Below, piece by piece: positions 5,479 to 12,849 of a stretch of 37,228 nt of DNA. Origin of the DNA: Oceanococcus sp041624435 (GTDB lineage Bacteria > Pseudomonadota > Gammaproteobacteria > Nevskiales > Oceanococcaceae). The notes below the pieces were generated by a model. It made no database searches. It saw only the letters and a program-made list of their open reading frames with translations, and was not told the DNA's origin. Position numbers and translations under genes: made by a program. Where the stretch lies: assembly GCA_041624435.1 (NCBI GenBank), contig JBFJVB010000017.1:1-37228 (forward strand), written 5' to 3'. The stretch's first letter is position 1; each line of letters opens with the position of its first letter.

Positions 5479-6820
5479 GCTGAGGCTTCGCCCCGGGATC
5501 CTGGCGGATCAGGTAACTGATGATCAGCAAAGCCGGCACACCCAAGGCCGAGGTGTAGAGAAAAAACACCGGGTAGGCGTAGCTTTCCACCACCCAGCCG
5601 GAGGCTCCCGCCAGAAGCTTGCCCGGCAGGGTGAACAGCGAAGAGAACAGGGCGTATTGGGTCGCGGTATAGGCCACATTGGTCAGGCCTGACAGGTAGG
5701 CAATGAACGCCGTCCCGGCAAAACCGCCGGAGAAATTATCCGCGCTGATCACCAGCGCCAGACCGCGTATGTCCGGGTCGGGTAAGGTGGCCAGCAGAGC
5801 GAAGCTCAGGTTGGTGACGATCACCAGTATCCCGCCAAGCACCAAGCAGCGCTGAGCACCAATCCTTGCCACCACCACCCCACCCACGATGGTACCGACG
5901 ATGGTCATGAACACGCCAAAGCCTTTGGCGATGGCCGCAACCTCCTTGAGGGAATAGCCCATATCCAGGTAGAACGGATTGGCCATCACGCCCATGGTGA
6001 TATCGGTCACCCGAAACAGGCCGATGAACAGCAGGATCATCGCGCCCAGCCGTAGACCATTGCGGGCAAAGAAATCCGCAAACGGGCCGATCACGGCCGA
6101 ATAAAACCAGGCCAGGCCGTGGGCGAGCCTGGGAGGCAGATGCGCCCAGCGGGCCAGCCGCGCTTCCATCGCCGGGTCCACCATGGCCACGTTGCCGGCC
6201 ACCGGCTCGGCGATCAGCAGGCAGGTCAGGATGCCGACGCCGACAAAGGCCGCCATCACGGCATAGGCCAGCGGCCAGCCAAACTCGGCCGCCAGGAACA
6301 GCGCCCCGGCTCCGGCGACCAGCAGCGCGATGCGATAACCCATCTGATAAGCCGCCGCCATCGCTCCCTGCTGCTCGGGTGGCGCGGCCTCGATGCGCCA
6401 GGCATCGACGGCAATATCCTGAGTCGCCGAGGCAAAAGCCACCAGCAGCGCCAGCCAGGCGACCGGTGCCAATGCGGCTCCCGGATCAGACAGGGCCAGC
6501 CCGAGCAGACCGCTGGCGATGCCCAGTTGCGCGACCAGCATCCAGCTGCGGCGCCGCCCCAGCCAGCGGGTCAGCAACGGCACGGCCAGGCGATCCACCA
6601 CCGGCGCCCAGAACACCTTGATCGAATACGTCAGTCCTACCCAGGAAAACATGCCGATGGTGGTGCGACTGACATCCACCTGGGTCAGCCAGGCGGACAG
6701 GGTCGAAAACACCAGCAGAAACGGCAGACCGGCCGAGAACCCCAGGCACAGCATCGCCAGAATCCGCGGCTGCCGATAGGTCGCGAATGCCGCACCCCAG
6801 CCGCTCAGATCAATCCGCAT
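5447..6820 (-). CDS. ampG: AmpG-like muropeptide permease (MFS)
   Basis: A 457-residue major facilitator protein with about twelve or more membrane segments. The N-terminus has the AmpG-type layout: LCLGFSAGLPFLLVFSTLSAWL, then FSWVGLTYSIKVFWAPVVDRL and LGRRRSWM in the first half, and ASATQDIAVDAWRIEA around residue 130. AmpG proteins import GlcNAc-anhydroMurNAc peptides across the inner membrane for cell-wall recycling, and they affect beta-lactamase induction where ampR/ampC exist. The start at 6820 overlaps the end of xth by 11 bases, so the two are co-transcribed. The 3' end overlaps the convergent small-protein gene by 32 bases. The exact substrate is inferred from the family. Confidence 0.88.
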   Translation of the reverse strand: MRIDLSGWGAAFATYRQPRILAMLCLGFSAGLPFLLVFSTLSAWLTQVDVSRTTIGMFSWVGLTYSIKVFWAPVVDRLAVPLLTRWLGRRRSWMLVAQLGIASGLLGLALSDPGAALAPVAWLALLVAFASATQDIAVDAWRIEAAPPEQQGAMAAAYQMGYRIALLVAGAGALFLAAEFGWPLAYAVMAAFVGVGILTCLLIAEPVAGNVAMVDPAMEARLARWAHLPPRLAHGLAWFYSAVIGPFADFFARNGLRLGAMILLFIGLFRVTDITMGVMANPFYLDMGYSLKEVAAIAKGFGVFMTIVGTIVGGVVVARIGAQRCLVLGGILVIVTNLSFALLATLPDPDIRGLALVISADNFSGGFAGTAFIAYLSGLTNVAYTATQYALFSSLFTLPGKLLAGASGWVVESYAYPVFFLYTSALGVPALLIISYLIRQDPGAKPQPMTSPAGPAG

Positions 6821-7589
6821 AATCGATGATCAATGGGGCGTGATCAGAGAAAAACTCGTCCTTGAACACCCAGGCCCGCGCAATCCGGTCCTTGAAGCTG
6901 GGTGATACGACCTGATAATCGATGCGCCAGCCGACATTATTGGCCCGGGCCTGCCCCCGATTCGACCACCAGGTATAGGCTTCGCCGGTGGTTTGCGGAT
7001 GCAGTTCACGGTAGGCGTCCAGCCAGCCCAGCTCGTTCAGCACCTGGGTCATCCAGGCCCGCTCTTCTGGCAGGAAGCCGGAATTTTTCTGATTCGACTT
7101 CCAGTTCTTCAAGTCGATTTCCTGATGGGCGATGTTCCAGTCGCCACACAGGATGTAATGGCGGCCGTCGCCGCGCCGCTCGCGCAGCAGTTCGATGAAT
7201 TCATCCAGAAAGCGGAACTTGGCCTGCTGGCGTTCCTCGCTGGAGGAGCCCGATGGCAGGTACAGCGACATGACGGACAAATCGCCGTAGCGCGCTTCAA
7301 GGCAGCGCCCCTCGGGATCGAATTGCGCCGACCCGAAACCGCGCACCCAGGCCTCGGGCTCTTGCCGGCTGTAGATCGCCACGCCGCTATAACCCTTGCG
7401 GCTGGACGCATCCTCGTAGGCGCAGTGGTAACCCGGAGGGTAGTAAAGCTCATCGCCGCTGAGCTGATGTTCCTGGGCCTTGGTCTCCTGGATACACACC
7501 ACATCCGCATCCTGCTGCGCCAGCCAGGCAAAGAAACCCTTGCGCCCGGCGGAACGAATGCCGTTCGCATTGAAACTGATAATTCGCAT
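6810..7589 (-). CDS. xth: Exodeoxyribonuclease III
   Basis: A 259-residue endonuclease/exonuclease/phosphatase-fold enzyme that cleaves abasic sites and degrades the 3' strand of double-stranded DNA during base-excision repair. Active-site residues can be seen: Asn7 (ISFNANGIRS), Glu35 (CIQETKAQ), Asp150 and Asn152 (CGDWNIAH), Asp224 (WRIDYQVVS) and the Asp249-His250 pair (FFSDHAPLIID). The ATG at 7589 is chosen because the protein then starts directly with the conserved MRIISFNANGIRS; an upstream TTG would add only five residues. It is followed by ampG with an 11-base overlap and diverges from the photolyase gene, so two repair genes share a 68-base promoter region. Confidence 0.95.
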   Translation of the reverse strand: MRIISFNANGIRSAGRKGFFAWLAQQDADVVCIQETKAQEHQLSGDELYYPPGYHCAYEDASSRKGYSGVAIYSRQEPEAWVRGFGSAQFDPEGRCLEARYGDLSVMSLYLPSGSSSEERQQAKFRFLDEFIELLRERRGDGRHYILCGDWNIAHQEIDLKNWKSNQKNSGFLPEERAWMTQVLNELGWLDAYRELHPQTTGEAYTWWSNRGQARANNVGWRIDYQVVSPSFKDRIARAWVFKDEFFSDHAPLIIDYAD

Positions 7590-7657
7590 GGATCTCGGGG
7601 TCAAAGTCGATCAACGCGCCATAATACCGACTTTGAACTTCCACACCGCCGCTCAGC

Positions 7658-8992
7658 ATGCGCATTGTCCACTGGTTTCGCCGCGATTTGAGACTCACCG
7701 ACAACCCGGCCCTGAGCTGGGCGCTGGCTCACGCCAGCACGCTGGACCTGGTGTATATCCACGCGCCCCAGGAGGAAGCCCCGTGGGCCCCGGGCGCCGC
7801 CAGCCGCTGGTGGTTGCACGCCTCGCTGCAGGCTCTGAGCGCGCAGCTGGCGCAGCGTGGCGCCAGTCTGAACATCCGGTCGGGCAACAGTCACGATGTC
7901 CTGCAAACCCTGCTTGCGGAAACCCGCGCCGAGGCGATCAGCTGGAATCGGCTGTATGAACCCGCCGCGCTGCGGCGCGATCAGGCCCTGGAGGCCGAAC
8001 TGACCCAGGCCGGCATCAGCGTCCACACCGCCAACGCCCAATTGCTGCTGGAGCCCTGGCAGATCGCCACCAAGACCGGAACCCCCTACCGCGTATTCAC
8101 GCCATTCTGGAAAACCGCCCGGCAGCAGCTGGATCTCGGCCCGGTCCTGCCGCCCGCGGAGGAATTTCCCGCCAGCCGAGCCAAAGCCGGACTGGGGCTC
8201 GAGGCCCTGAGGCTGGTTGCCGGCCAGGGTTGGAGCGACAAGCTGGCCGAACACTGGTCGGTTGGCGAACCCGCCGCGCTGCGCCAGCTGGCGAATTTCG
8301 TGGAACAAAAGCTCGCGCAGTATGCGCACGGACGTGACCGGCCCGGTCAGGCGGGCACCTCGCGCCTGTCGCCGCACCTGCACTGGGGTGAACTCGGGCC
8401 GCGGCAGATTCTCGCGGCCGTCGCCCATGTCGAACCGGAGCGCAGCAGCCCGTTTGTTGCCGAACTGGGCTGGCGGGAGTTTTCCCACCATCTGTTGTTC
8501 CACTTTCCGCATTGCACCGAGGCGCCGCTGAACCCGCGCTTCGCGAAGTTCCCGTGGCGCCAGCGTGAAAGCTGCGCGGCCGACCTGGGCGCCTGGCAGC
8601 AGGGCAGAACCGGCATTGATTTCGTCGATGCCGGCATGCAGGAGCTGTGGCAGACCGGCTGGATGCACAATCGCATGCGCATGATCTGCGGCAGCCTGCT
8701 GACGAAAAACCTCGGCATCGACTGGCGCCTGGGCGCAGCGTGGTTCTGGGACACCCTGGTCGATGCCAATCTGGCCAATAACACCTTTGGCTGGCAGTGG
8801 ATCGCCGGTTGCGGAGCCGACGCCGCACCGTATTTTCGCATCTTCAACCCCGACACCCAGGCGGACAAGTTCGACGCCGACGGCGTGTACCGACGGCGCT
8901 GGCTGGGTACGGCGCCGCGGCCACCGGCCCTGCTGGACCTGAAGACCTCTCGGGCCCGCGCGCTGGCTGCTTACGCCCGGACCCGCGCCTGA
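7658..8992 (+). CDS. phrB: Deoxyribodipyrimidine photolyase (class I)
   Basis: A 444-residue photolyase/cryptochrome-family protein, predicted to reverse UV-induced cyclobutane pyrimidine dimers using light and reduced FAD. The N-terminal antenna domain begins IVHWFRRDLRLTDNPAL. The FAD-binding domain has GTSRLSPHLHWGELGPR (233-249), WMHNRMRMI (335-343), FWDTLVDANLANNTFGWQW (363-381) and PYFRIFNP (391-398). Trp335 and other tryptophans can supply the electron-transfer chain. The length is slightly short of E. coli PhrB (472). The ATG at 7658 begins the conserved domain directly. It diverges from xth, and pyrE follows after 71 bases. CPD rather than 6-4 specificity is inferred from these motifs. 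Confidence 0.93.
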   Translation: MRIVHWFRRDLRLTDNPALSWALAHASTLDLVYIHAPQEEAPWAPGAASRWWLHASLQALSAQLAQRGASLNIRSGNSHDVLQTLLAETRAEAISWNRLYEPAALRRDQALEAELTQAGISVHTANAQLLLEPWQIATKTGTPYRVFTPFWKTARQQLDLGPVLPPAEEFPASRAKAGLGLEALRLVAGQGWSDKLAEHWSVGEPAALRQLANFVEQKLAQYAHGRDRPGQAGTSRLSPHLHWGELGPRQILAAVAHVEPERSSPFVAELGWREFSHHLLFHFPHCTEAPLNPRFAKFPWRQRESCAADLGAWQQGRTGIDFVDAGMQELWQTGWMHNRMRMICGSLLTKNLGIDWRLGAAWFWDTLVDANLANNTFGWQWIAGCGADAAPYFRIFNPDTQADKFDADGVYRRRWLGTAPRPPALLDLKTSRARALAAYARTRA

Positions 8993-9063
8993 AGCCGTGG
9001 CCGGGACTGGCGCCCGCCGCGCGGCTTGGGTATGGTCCGCTGCGCCGCCCCAGGGATCAACTC

Positions 9064-9726
9064 ATGCACCCGTATCAATCTGAATTTCTGCAACTCGCCG
9101 CCGATTGCGGCGTTCTGCGCTTCGGCGATTTCCAGCTCAAATCGGGCCGGCGCAGCCCGTATTTTTTCAATCTGGGCAAGATCAATTCGGGCGCTGCAAT
9201 GCGGGCCCTGGCGGACGCCTATGCGCAAGCCATCCTGGCCAGTGGCCTGCAATTCGATATGTTGTTCGGACCGGCGTACAAAGGCATTCCGCTGGTGACT
9301 GCGGTGGCCATGGCCCTGGCCGAGCGTGGCCATGACTACCCGTTTGCTTTCAATCGCAAGGAAGCCAAAGACCACGGTGAGGGTGGCAGCCTGGTCGGCG
9401 CCCCCCTGCGGGGGCGGGTGCTGATTCTGGACGACGTGCTCACTGCGGGCACGGCGGCGCGTGAAGCCATCGCGATCATCCGGGCCGCCGGCGCCCAGGC
9501 GAGCGCGGCGATGCTGGCCTTTGATCGCCAGGAAAAAGGCCAGGGCGACGAGTCCGCGCTGCAAGAACTCAGCCAGGAGCAGGGCCTGAAGGTCGGCGCC
9601 CTGGTCACGCTGACGGATCTGGAATCCTGGCTCAAAAGCTGCGGCGACGAGGCGCAGTTTCGGCAAATTGCCGACTATCGGGCGCGCTACGGCGTCTCGA
9701 TCCCTCCTGAGCGCACGAACGGCTGA
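9064..9726 (+). CDS. pyrE: Orotate phosphoribosyltransferase
   Basis: A 220-residue type I phosphoribosyltransferase that joins orotate and PRPP to give orotidine 5'-phosphate in pyrimidine synthesis. The PRPP-binding motif VLILDDVLTAGTA is at 119-131, the flexible catalytic loop NRKEAKDHGEGG at 97-108, and FGPAYKGIPL at 68-77. The family-typical N-terminus YQSEFLQLAADCGVLRFGDF fixes the start at the ATG 9064; the frame is open further upstream but that part overlaps the photolyase gene and does not match the family. A weak AGGGA lies before the start. It is probably transcribed with or just after phrB. Confidence 0.96.
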   Translation: MHPYQSEFLQLAADCGVLRFGDFQLKSGRRSPYFFNLGKINSGAAMRALADAYAQAILASGLQFDMLFGPAYKGIPLVTAVAMALAERGHDYPFAFNRKEAKDHGEGGSLVGAPLRGRVLILDDVLTAGTAAREAIAIIRAAGAQASAAMLAFDRQEKGQGDESALQELSQEQGLKVGALVTLTDLESWLKSCGDEAQFRQIADYRARYGVSIPPERTNG

Positions 9727-9742
9727 ATTTTCTTATTCACTT

Positions 9743-9781
9743 TTGGAAATAAATTCGCGTTTCATATTCCAATCAGATAAT
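9743..9781 (+). promoter_or_regulatory. Possible activator site and -10 box upstream of cysH
   Basis: The 86 bases between pyrE and cysH are markedly AT-rich for this window. They contain the inverted repeat TTGGAA (9743-9748) with TTCCAA (9767-9772), 18 bases apart, followed at once by GATAAT (9776-9781), a good -10 box. No convincing -35 box is present. This layout suits an activator-dependent promoter such as one under a LysR-type regulator (CysB in enterobacteria), but the regulator cannot be identified from sequence. Confidence 0.4.
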
Positions 9782-9812
9782 TTCTCCCTACTCTGAATCT
9801 CTTGGAACCGAC

Positions 9813-10532
9813 ATGAGCAGTGCCGCTCCAGCCATCGCGGCTGAACCCGCCATCCATAACCAGTCCGGACTGGATGCTCAGGCCATTGCCGCGCTGAATC
9901 AGCGCTATGCGCCGTTGGATTTTTCCGCCCGGATCAGCCAGCTGTATCAGGATTTTGCCCCCGACAAGGTGCTGGTCACGTCTTCTTTTGCCGCCACCTC
10001 AGCCTTCTTTCTGCACATCATCGCGACGATTCGCCCGGAGCAGAGGATTGCGTTCATCGACACCGGTTACCATTTCCGGGAAACGATGCTGTACAAGGAA
10101 TATCTGACCAAACTGCTGAATCTGGATGTGTTCAGCCTGCAGGCCGAAGACTGGAAGCATGCCTTCACCGAGACTGATCGCACCTTCGAAAAGAACCCGG
10201 ACTTCTGCTGCAGCATCAATAAAGTCGAGCCTCTGGAAGCCATCAAGCCGGACTACCATGTGTGGATTTCCAGTCTGATGGCCTGGCAGACCGACGAACG
10301 CGCCCAGATGAGCATCTTTGAAGAGCGCCGCGGCATCATCAAATTCAACCCGATGATCGATGTCACCCAGACCGAGCGCGATGCCTACATCAGCGAACAC
10401 AAGCTGCCCTTCCATCCCCTGGTGCCGCACGGCTATTCCTCGATCGGCTGTACCCATTGCACGGTCAAGGGCGAAGGACGTTCCGGACGCTGGGAAGGCA
10501 AGCCAAAAACCGAATGCGGATTGCATCAGTAA
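9813..10532 (+). CDS. cysH: Phosphoadenylyl/adenylyl-sulfate reductase (Fe-S type)
   Basis: A 239-residue PAPS/APS reductase-family enzyme that reduces activated sulfate to sulfite in cysteine synthesis. It has the cysteine pair Cys132-Cys133 (DFCCSINKVEPL) and Cys213/Cys216 (SIGCTHC), the signature of enzymes with a [4Fe-4S] cluster, normally APS-specific. The catalytic cysteine is Cys235 in the C-terminal ECGLHQ. The segment after the cysteine pair reads SLMAWQTDERAQ rather than the GQRRDQS-like sequence I recall in Pseudomonas APS reductases, and only 18 residues separate the CxxC from the catalytic cysteine. Substrate choice (APS or PAPS) is therefore left open. No other sulfate-assimilation gene is nearby, so it appears to be a single-gene unit with its own promoter. 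Confidence 0.92.
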   Translation: MSSAAPAIAAEPAIHNQSGLDAQAIAALNQRYAPLDFSARISQLYQDFAPDKVLVTSSFAATSAFFLHIIATIRPEQRIAFIDTGYHFRETMLYKEYLTKLLNLDVFSLQAEDWKHAFTETDRTFEKNPDFCCSINKVEPLEAIKPDYHVWISSLMAWQTDERAQMSIFEERRGIIKFNPMIDVTQTERDAYISEHKLPFHPLVPHGYSSIGCTHCTVKGEGRSGRWEGKPKTECGLHQ

Positions 10533-10578
10533 TCCTGCGCGGCCGATCCGGACGGGAACAAAATCAGGCATCGGGAAG

Positions 10579-10662
10579 TCAACCATTTCACCTCTGAATG
10601 GTTGATGTCCCAGACTGCTGACGCTGGTATCCTAAGGCGAACGCAGTAGAGCGTCACCAGCG
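10579..10662 (+). repeat. Cluster of inverted repeats between cysH and the DUF4124 gene
   Basis: TCAACCATT (10579-10587) pairs perfectly with AATGGTTGA (10597-10605), a 9-bp stem without a T-run. Downstream, TGACGCT (10619-10625) can pair with AGCGTCA (10650-10656), and the overlapping CGCTGGT (10622-10628) with ACCAGCG (10656-10662), so the two 7-bp helices exclude each other. A TGGTATCCT at 10625-10633 could be an extended -10 promoter element. If so, the second set would be DNA sites rather than RNA stems. The purpose is unknown. Confidence 0.4.
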
Positions 10663-10791
10663 ACACGCCCGTCAGGGTGTTACACGACATGGCTGAAGAT
10701 AGGAGAATGCACTGTGCCCTCACCCAATCGGACAGCTCCTGAATCCACCCGCGACAAGCTGTTCAAGCTTACGCCTCCACAACTGAATCCC

Positions 10792-11388
10792 ATGCGTATT
10801 CTCGTCCTGATCCTGACTCTTGTGTGCCTTGGCCCGGCTTTTGCCAAGACCTATCGCTGGGTCGATGAAAACGGCAAGGTGCATTATGGCGACCGGATCC
10901 CGCCGCAGTACATCCAGCAGCCCACCCAGCGTCTGAACGACCGTGGCATCGTGGTTGAAGAACGCAACCGGGCCAAGACCGCGGAAGAGATCGAGGAGGA
11001 ACGCGCTCGCCAGGAAGCGCAGGCCGAAGCGGCCCGGCAAGCTGCGGTTCAGGCCCGTTACGATCAGTTCCTGCTCAGCACCTATGCCACCCAGGACCAG
11101 CTCATCCTGCGCCGCGACGAGCAACTCTCAATTCTGGATTCGCGCATTGACTCCGGCCAAAGCTCGGTATCACAAAGCGCCAGCGCCCTTGAAAGCCTGA
11201 ACGCACGGGCGGAAAAATTCACCAGCAAGGACAAGCCGGTTCCGGAAAAACTGGCCGCGCAGATCAAACAGTTCGAAACCTCGGTAAAAGAAGGCCAAAG
11301 CGCCTTGAATGCCATGCAAAAGGAACGCGACCGGGTCGCCGAAGAGTTCGAACGCGACCTGAATCGGTATTTGCAGATCTCGCGCTAG
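10792..11388 (+). CDS. Exported DUF4124 protein with coiled coil
   Basis: A 198-residue protein with an N-terminal signal peptide (RILVLILTLVCLGPAFA, likely cut after Ala18). A DUF4124 domain follows (KTYRWVDENGKVHYGDRIPP, 19-38), then a long charged, Ala/Glu/Arg/Gln-rich region, probably coiled coil, to the C-terminus. DUF4124 proteins are common in the periplasm of gammaproteobacteria and their function is not established. A GTG at 10714 in the same frame has a good AGGAG eight bases upstream and would add 26 residues before the signal peptide. I prefer the ATG at 10792 because the signal peptide begins there, although it lacks a clear ribosome-binding site. It converges on argB with a 36-base gap. 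Confidence 0.8.
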   Translation: MRILVLILTLVCLGPAFAKTYRWVDENGKVHYGDRIPPQYIQQPTQRLNDRGIVVEERNRAKTAEEIEEERARQEAQAEAARQAAVQARYDQFLLSTYATQDQLILRRDEQLSILDSRIDSGQSSVSQSASALESLNARAEKFTSKDKPVPEKLAAQIKQFETSVKEGQSALNAMQKERDRVAEEFERDLNRYLQISR

Positions 11389-11424
11389 CTAAGCGATACG
11401 CTCAGCCCGGGGCGAGCCCGCGGT

Positions 11425-12306
11425 TCAGTTTCGCCCCTTGATCAGGGTGCCGACACCTTCATCGGTAAACAGCTCCAGCAGACACGCGTGTTCGACCCGG
11501 CCATCGATGATATGCGCGGCCCGCACGCCGCTGCTCACCGCGTCCAGGGCACACTGAATTTTCGGCAGCATGCCCCCGGTGATGGTGCCATCCTCGATCA
11601 GTTCGCGAACGCGCTGTGCCGCCAGACCGGTCAACAATTGCCCCTGCTTGTCGAGCACTCCGGTGGTATTGGTCAGCAACATCAGTTTTTCGGCTTCCAG
11701 CACGCTGGCCATTTTGCCTGCCACCAGATCGGCATTGATGTTGTAGGTCAAACCATCGGCACCGACGCCCACCGGGGCGATCACCGGGATGAAGCCGCCG
11801 CTGTCCAGCCGACTCACCACGCTGGGATCGATGGATTCGACCTCGCCCACCAGGCCGAGGTCCGCAGGCAGCTGCCCGACCGCGGTGCTCAGCTTGCGCG
11901 CCCGGATCAGCCCGCCGTCCTTGCCGGACAAGCCGACCGCCCGACCGCCGTGCTGATTGATCAGATTGACGATGCGTTTGTTGACCAGGCCGATCAGCAC
12001 CATCTGCACCACATCCATGGTCTCCTCATCCGTGACCCGCATGCCATCGATGAATTCCGATTTCTTGCCCAGTCGGGCCAGCATTTCGCCAATCTGGGGA
12101 CCGCCGCCGTGCACGATGACCGGGTCTATGCCGACCAGTTTCATCAGCACGATATCGCGCGCGAAGCCGCTTTGCAGGCGTTCATCCGTCATCGCATTGC
12201 CGCCGTACTTGACCACGACCGTCTTGCGTCGGAAACGCTGGATATACGGCAGGGCCTCAGTCAGCACATGGGCGACATTCATCGCCTGCTCCGAATTCAA
12301 TGCCAT
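11425..12306 (-). CDS. argB: Acetylglutamate kinase
   Basis: A 293-residue amino-acid-kinase-family enzyme that phosphorylates N-acetyl-L-glutamate in arginine synthesis. Seen are the glycine-rich VVVKYGGNAM near residue 31-40, IVHGGGPQIG, GKDGGLIRARKL, the NINADLVAGKMA nucleotide/substrate stretch and GGMLPKIQCALDAV. The N-terminal extension with LPYIQRFR is typical of forms that are often feedback-inhibited by arginine; that is family knowledge, not shown here. The ATG at 12306 overlaps the dut stop by one base (TGATG), so translation is likely coupled. The order coaBC-dut-argB on the minus strand is a known gammaproteobacterial arrangement, often with algC between dut and argB, which is absent here. 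Confidence 0.96.
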   Translation of the reverse strand: MALNSEQAMNVAHVLTEALPYIQRFRRKTVVVKYGGNAMTDERLQSGFARDIVLMKLVGIDPVIVHGGGPQIGEMLARLGKKSEFIDGMRVTDEETMDVVQMVLIGLVNKRIVNLINQHGGRAVGLSGKDGGLIRARKLSTAVGQLPADLGLVGEVESIDPSVVSRLDSGGFIPVIAPVGVGADGLTYNINADLVAGKMASVLEAEKLMLLTNTTGVLDKQGQLLTGLAAQRVRELIEDGTITGGMLPKIQCALDAVSSGVRAAHIIDGRVEHACLLELFTDEGVGTLIKGRN

Positions 12307-12761
12307 CAATGTCTTCCCGTGTGGCCGAAACCACCTTCACCGCGTTGCGAATCAGTAAAGGCTTCGACCTGCTGCAGTTCCGCCTGGATCACCGGCACAA
12401 ACACCAGTTGCGCGATACGCTCACCGGCTTCGATGCGAAATTCCTGCGCACTTCGATTCCAGCACGACACCATCAATTGCCCCTGATAATCGGAATCAAT
12501 CAGACCCACCAGATTGCCCAGAACAATACCGTGTTTATGCCCCAGGCCGGAGCGCGGCAGGATAATCGCCGCCAGGCCAGGATCACCAATATGGATGGCG
12601 ATGCCGGTAGGAATCAATTCGGTCTGTCCGGGTGCCAGCTGCAGGGCGCCATCCAGACAGGCGCGCAGGTCCAGCCCGGCCGAACCGGCCGTGGCGTATT
12701 CAGGCAGAGGGAACTCCACGCCCAGACGCGGATCGAGAATCTTGTACTGTATTTTGTGCAT
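12306..12761 (-). CDS. dut: Deoxyuridine 5'-triphosphate nucleotidohydrolase (dUTPase)
   Basis: A 151-residue trimeric dUTPase, which splits dUTP into dUMP and pyrophosphate, keeping uracil out of DNA and feeding thymidylate synthesis. The five family motifs are visible: AGSAGLDLRA, PRSGLGHKHG, GLIDSDYQGQL, RIAQLVFVPV and the glycine-rich C-terminal RGEGGFGHTGRH. Length equals the E. coli enzyme. The start ATG at 12761 begins with the usual short strand KIQYKILDPRLG. The stop overlaps argB by one base. Upstream is an 88-base gap to coaBC with no clear signal. Confidence 0.97.
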   Translation of the reverse strand: MHKIQYKILDPRLGVEFPLPEYATAGSAGLDLRACLDGALQLAPGQTELIPTGIAIHIGDPGLAAIILPRSGLGHKHGIVLGNLVGLIDSDYQGQLMVSCWNRSAQEFRIEAGERIAQLVFVPVIQAELQQVEAFTDSQRGEGGFGHTGRH

Positions 12762-12849
12762 GAGTTGGGAATCGTCCGGTCAATGCCGGCCTGTTGACGG
12801 GGTTCGAAAAAAGGCTTGTCCTGAACTGAGGCGATCGGCAAACACCCGA

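Noticed and set aside
8797..9063. Extended N-terminus for PyrE
   Set aside because: The open frame continues into the photolyase gene, but the product there is Arg/Pro-rich and unlike PyrE. The conserved N-terminus begins at the ATG 9064.
11389..11424. Bidirectional terminator between the DUF4124 gene and argB
   Set aside because: A GC-rich dyad (GCTC...GAGC) is present, but the loop geometry is poor and neither strand has a T-run.
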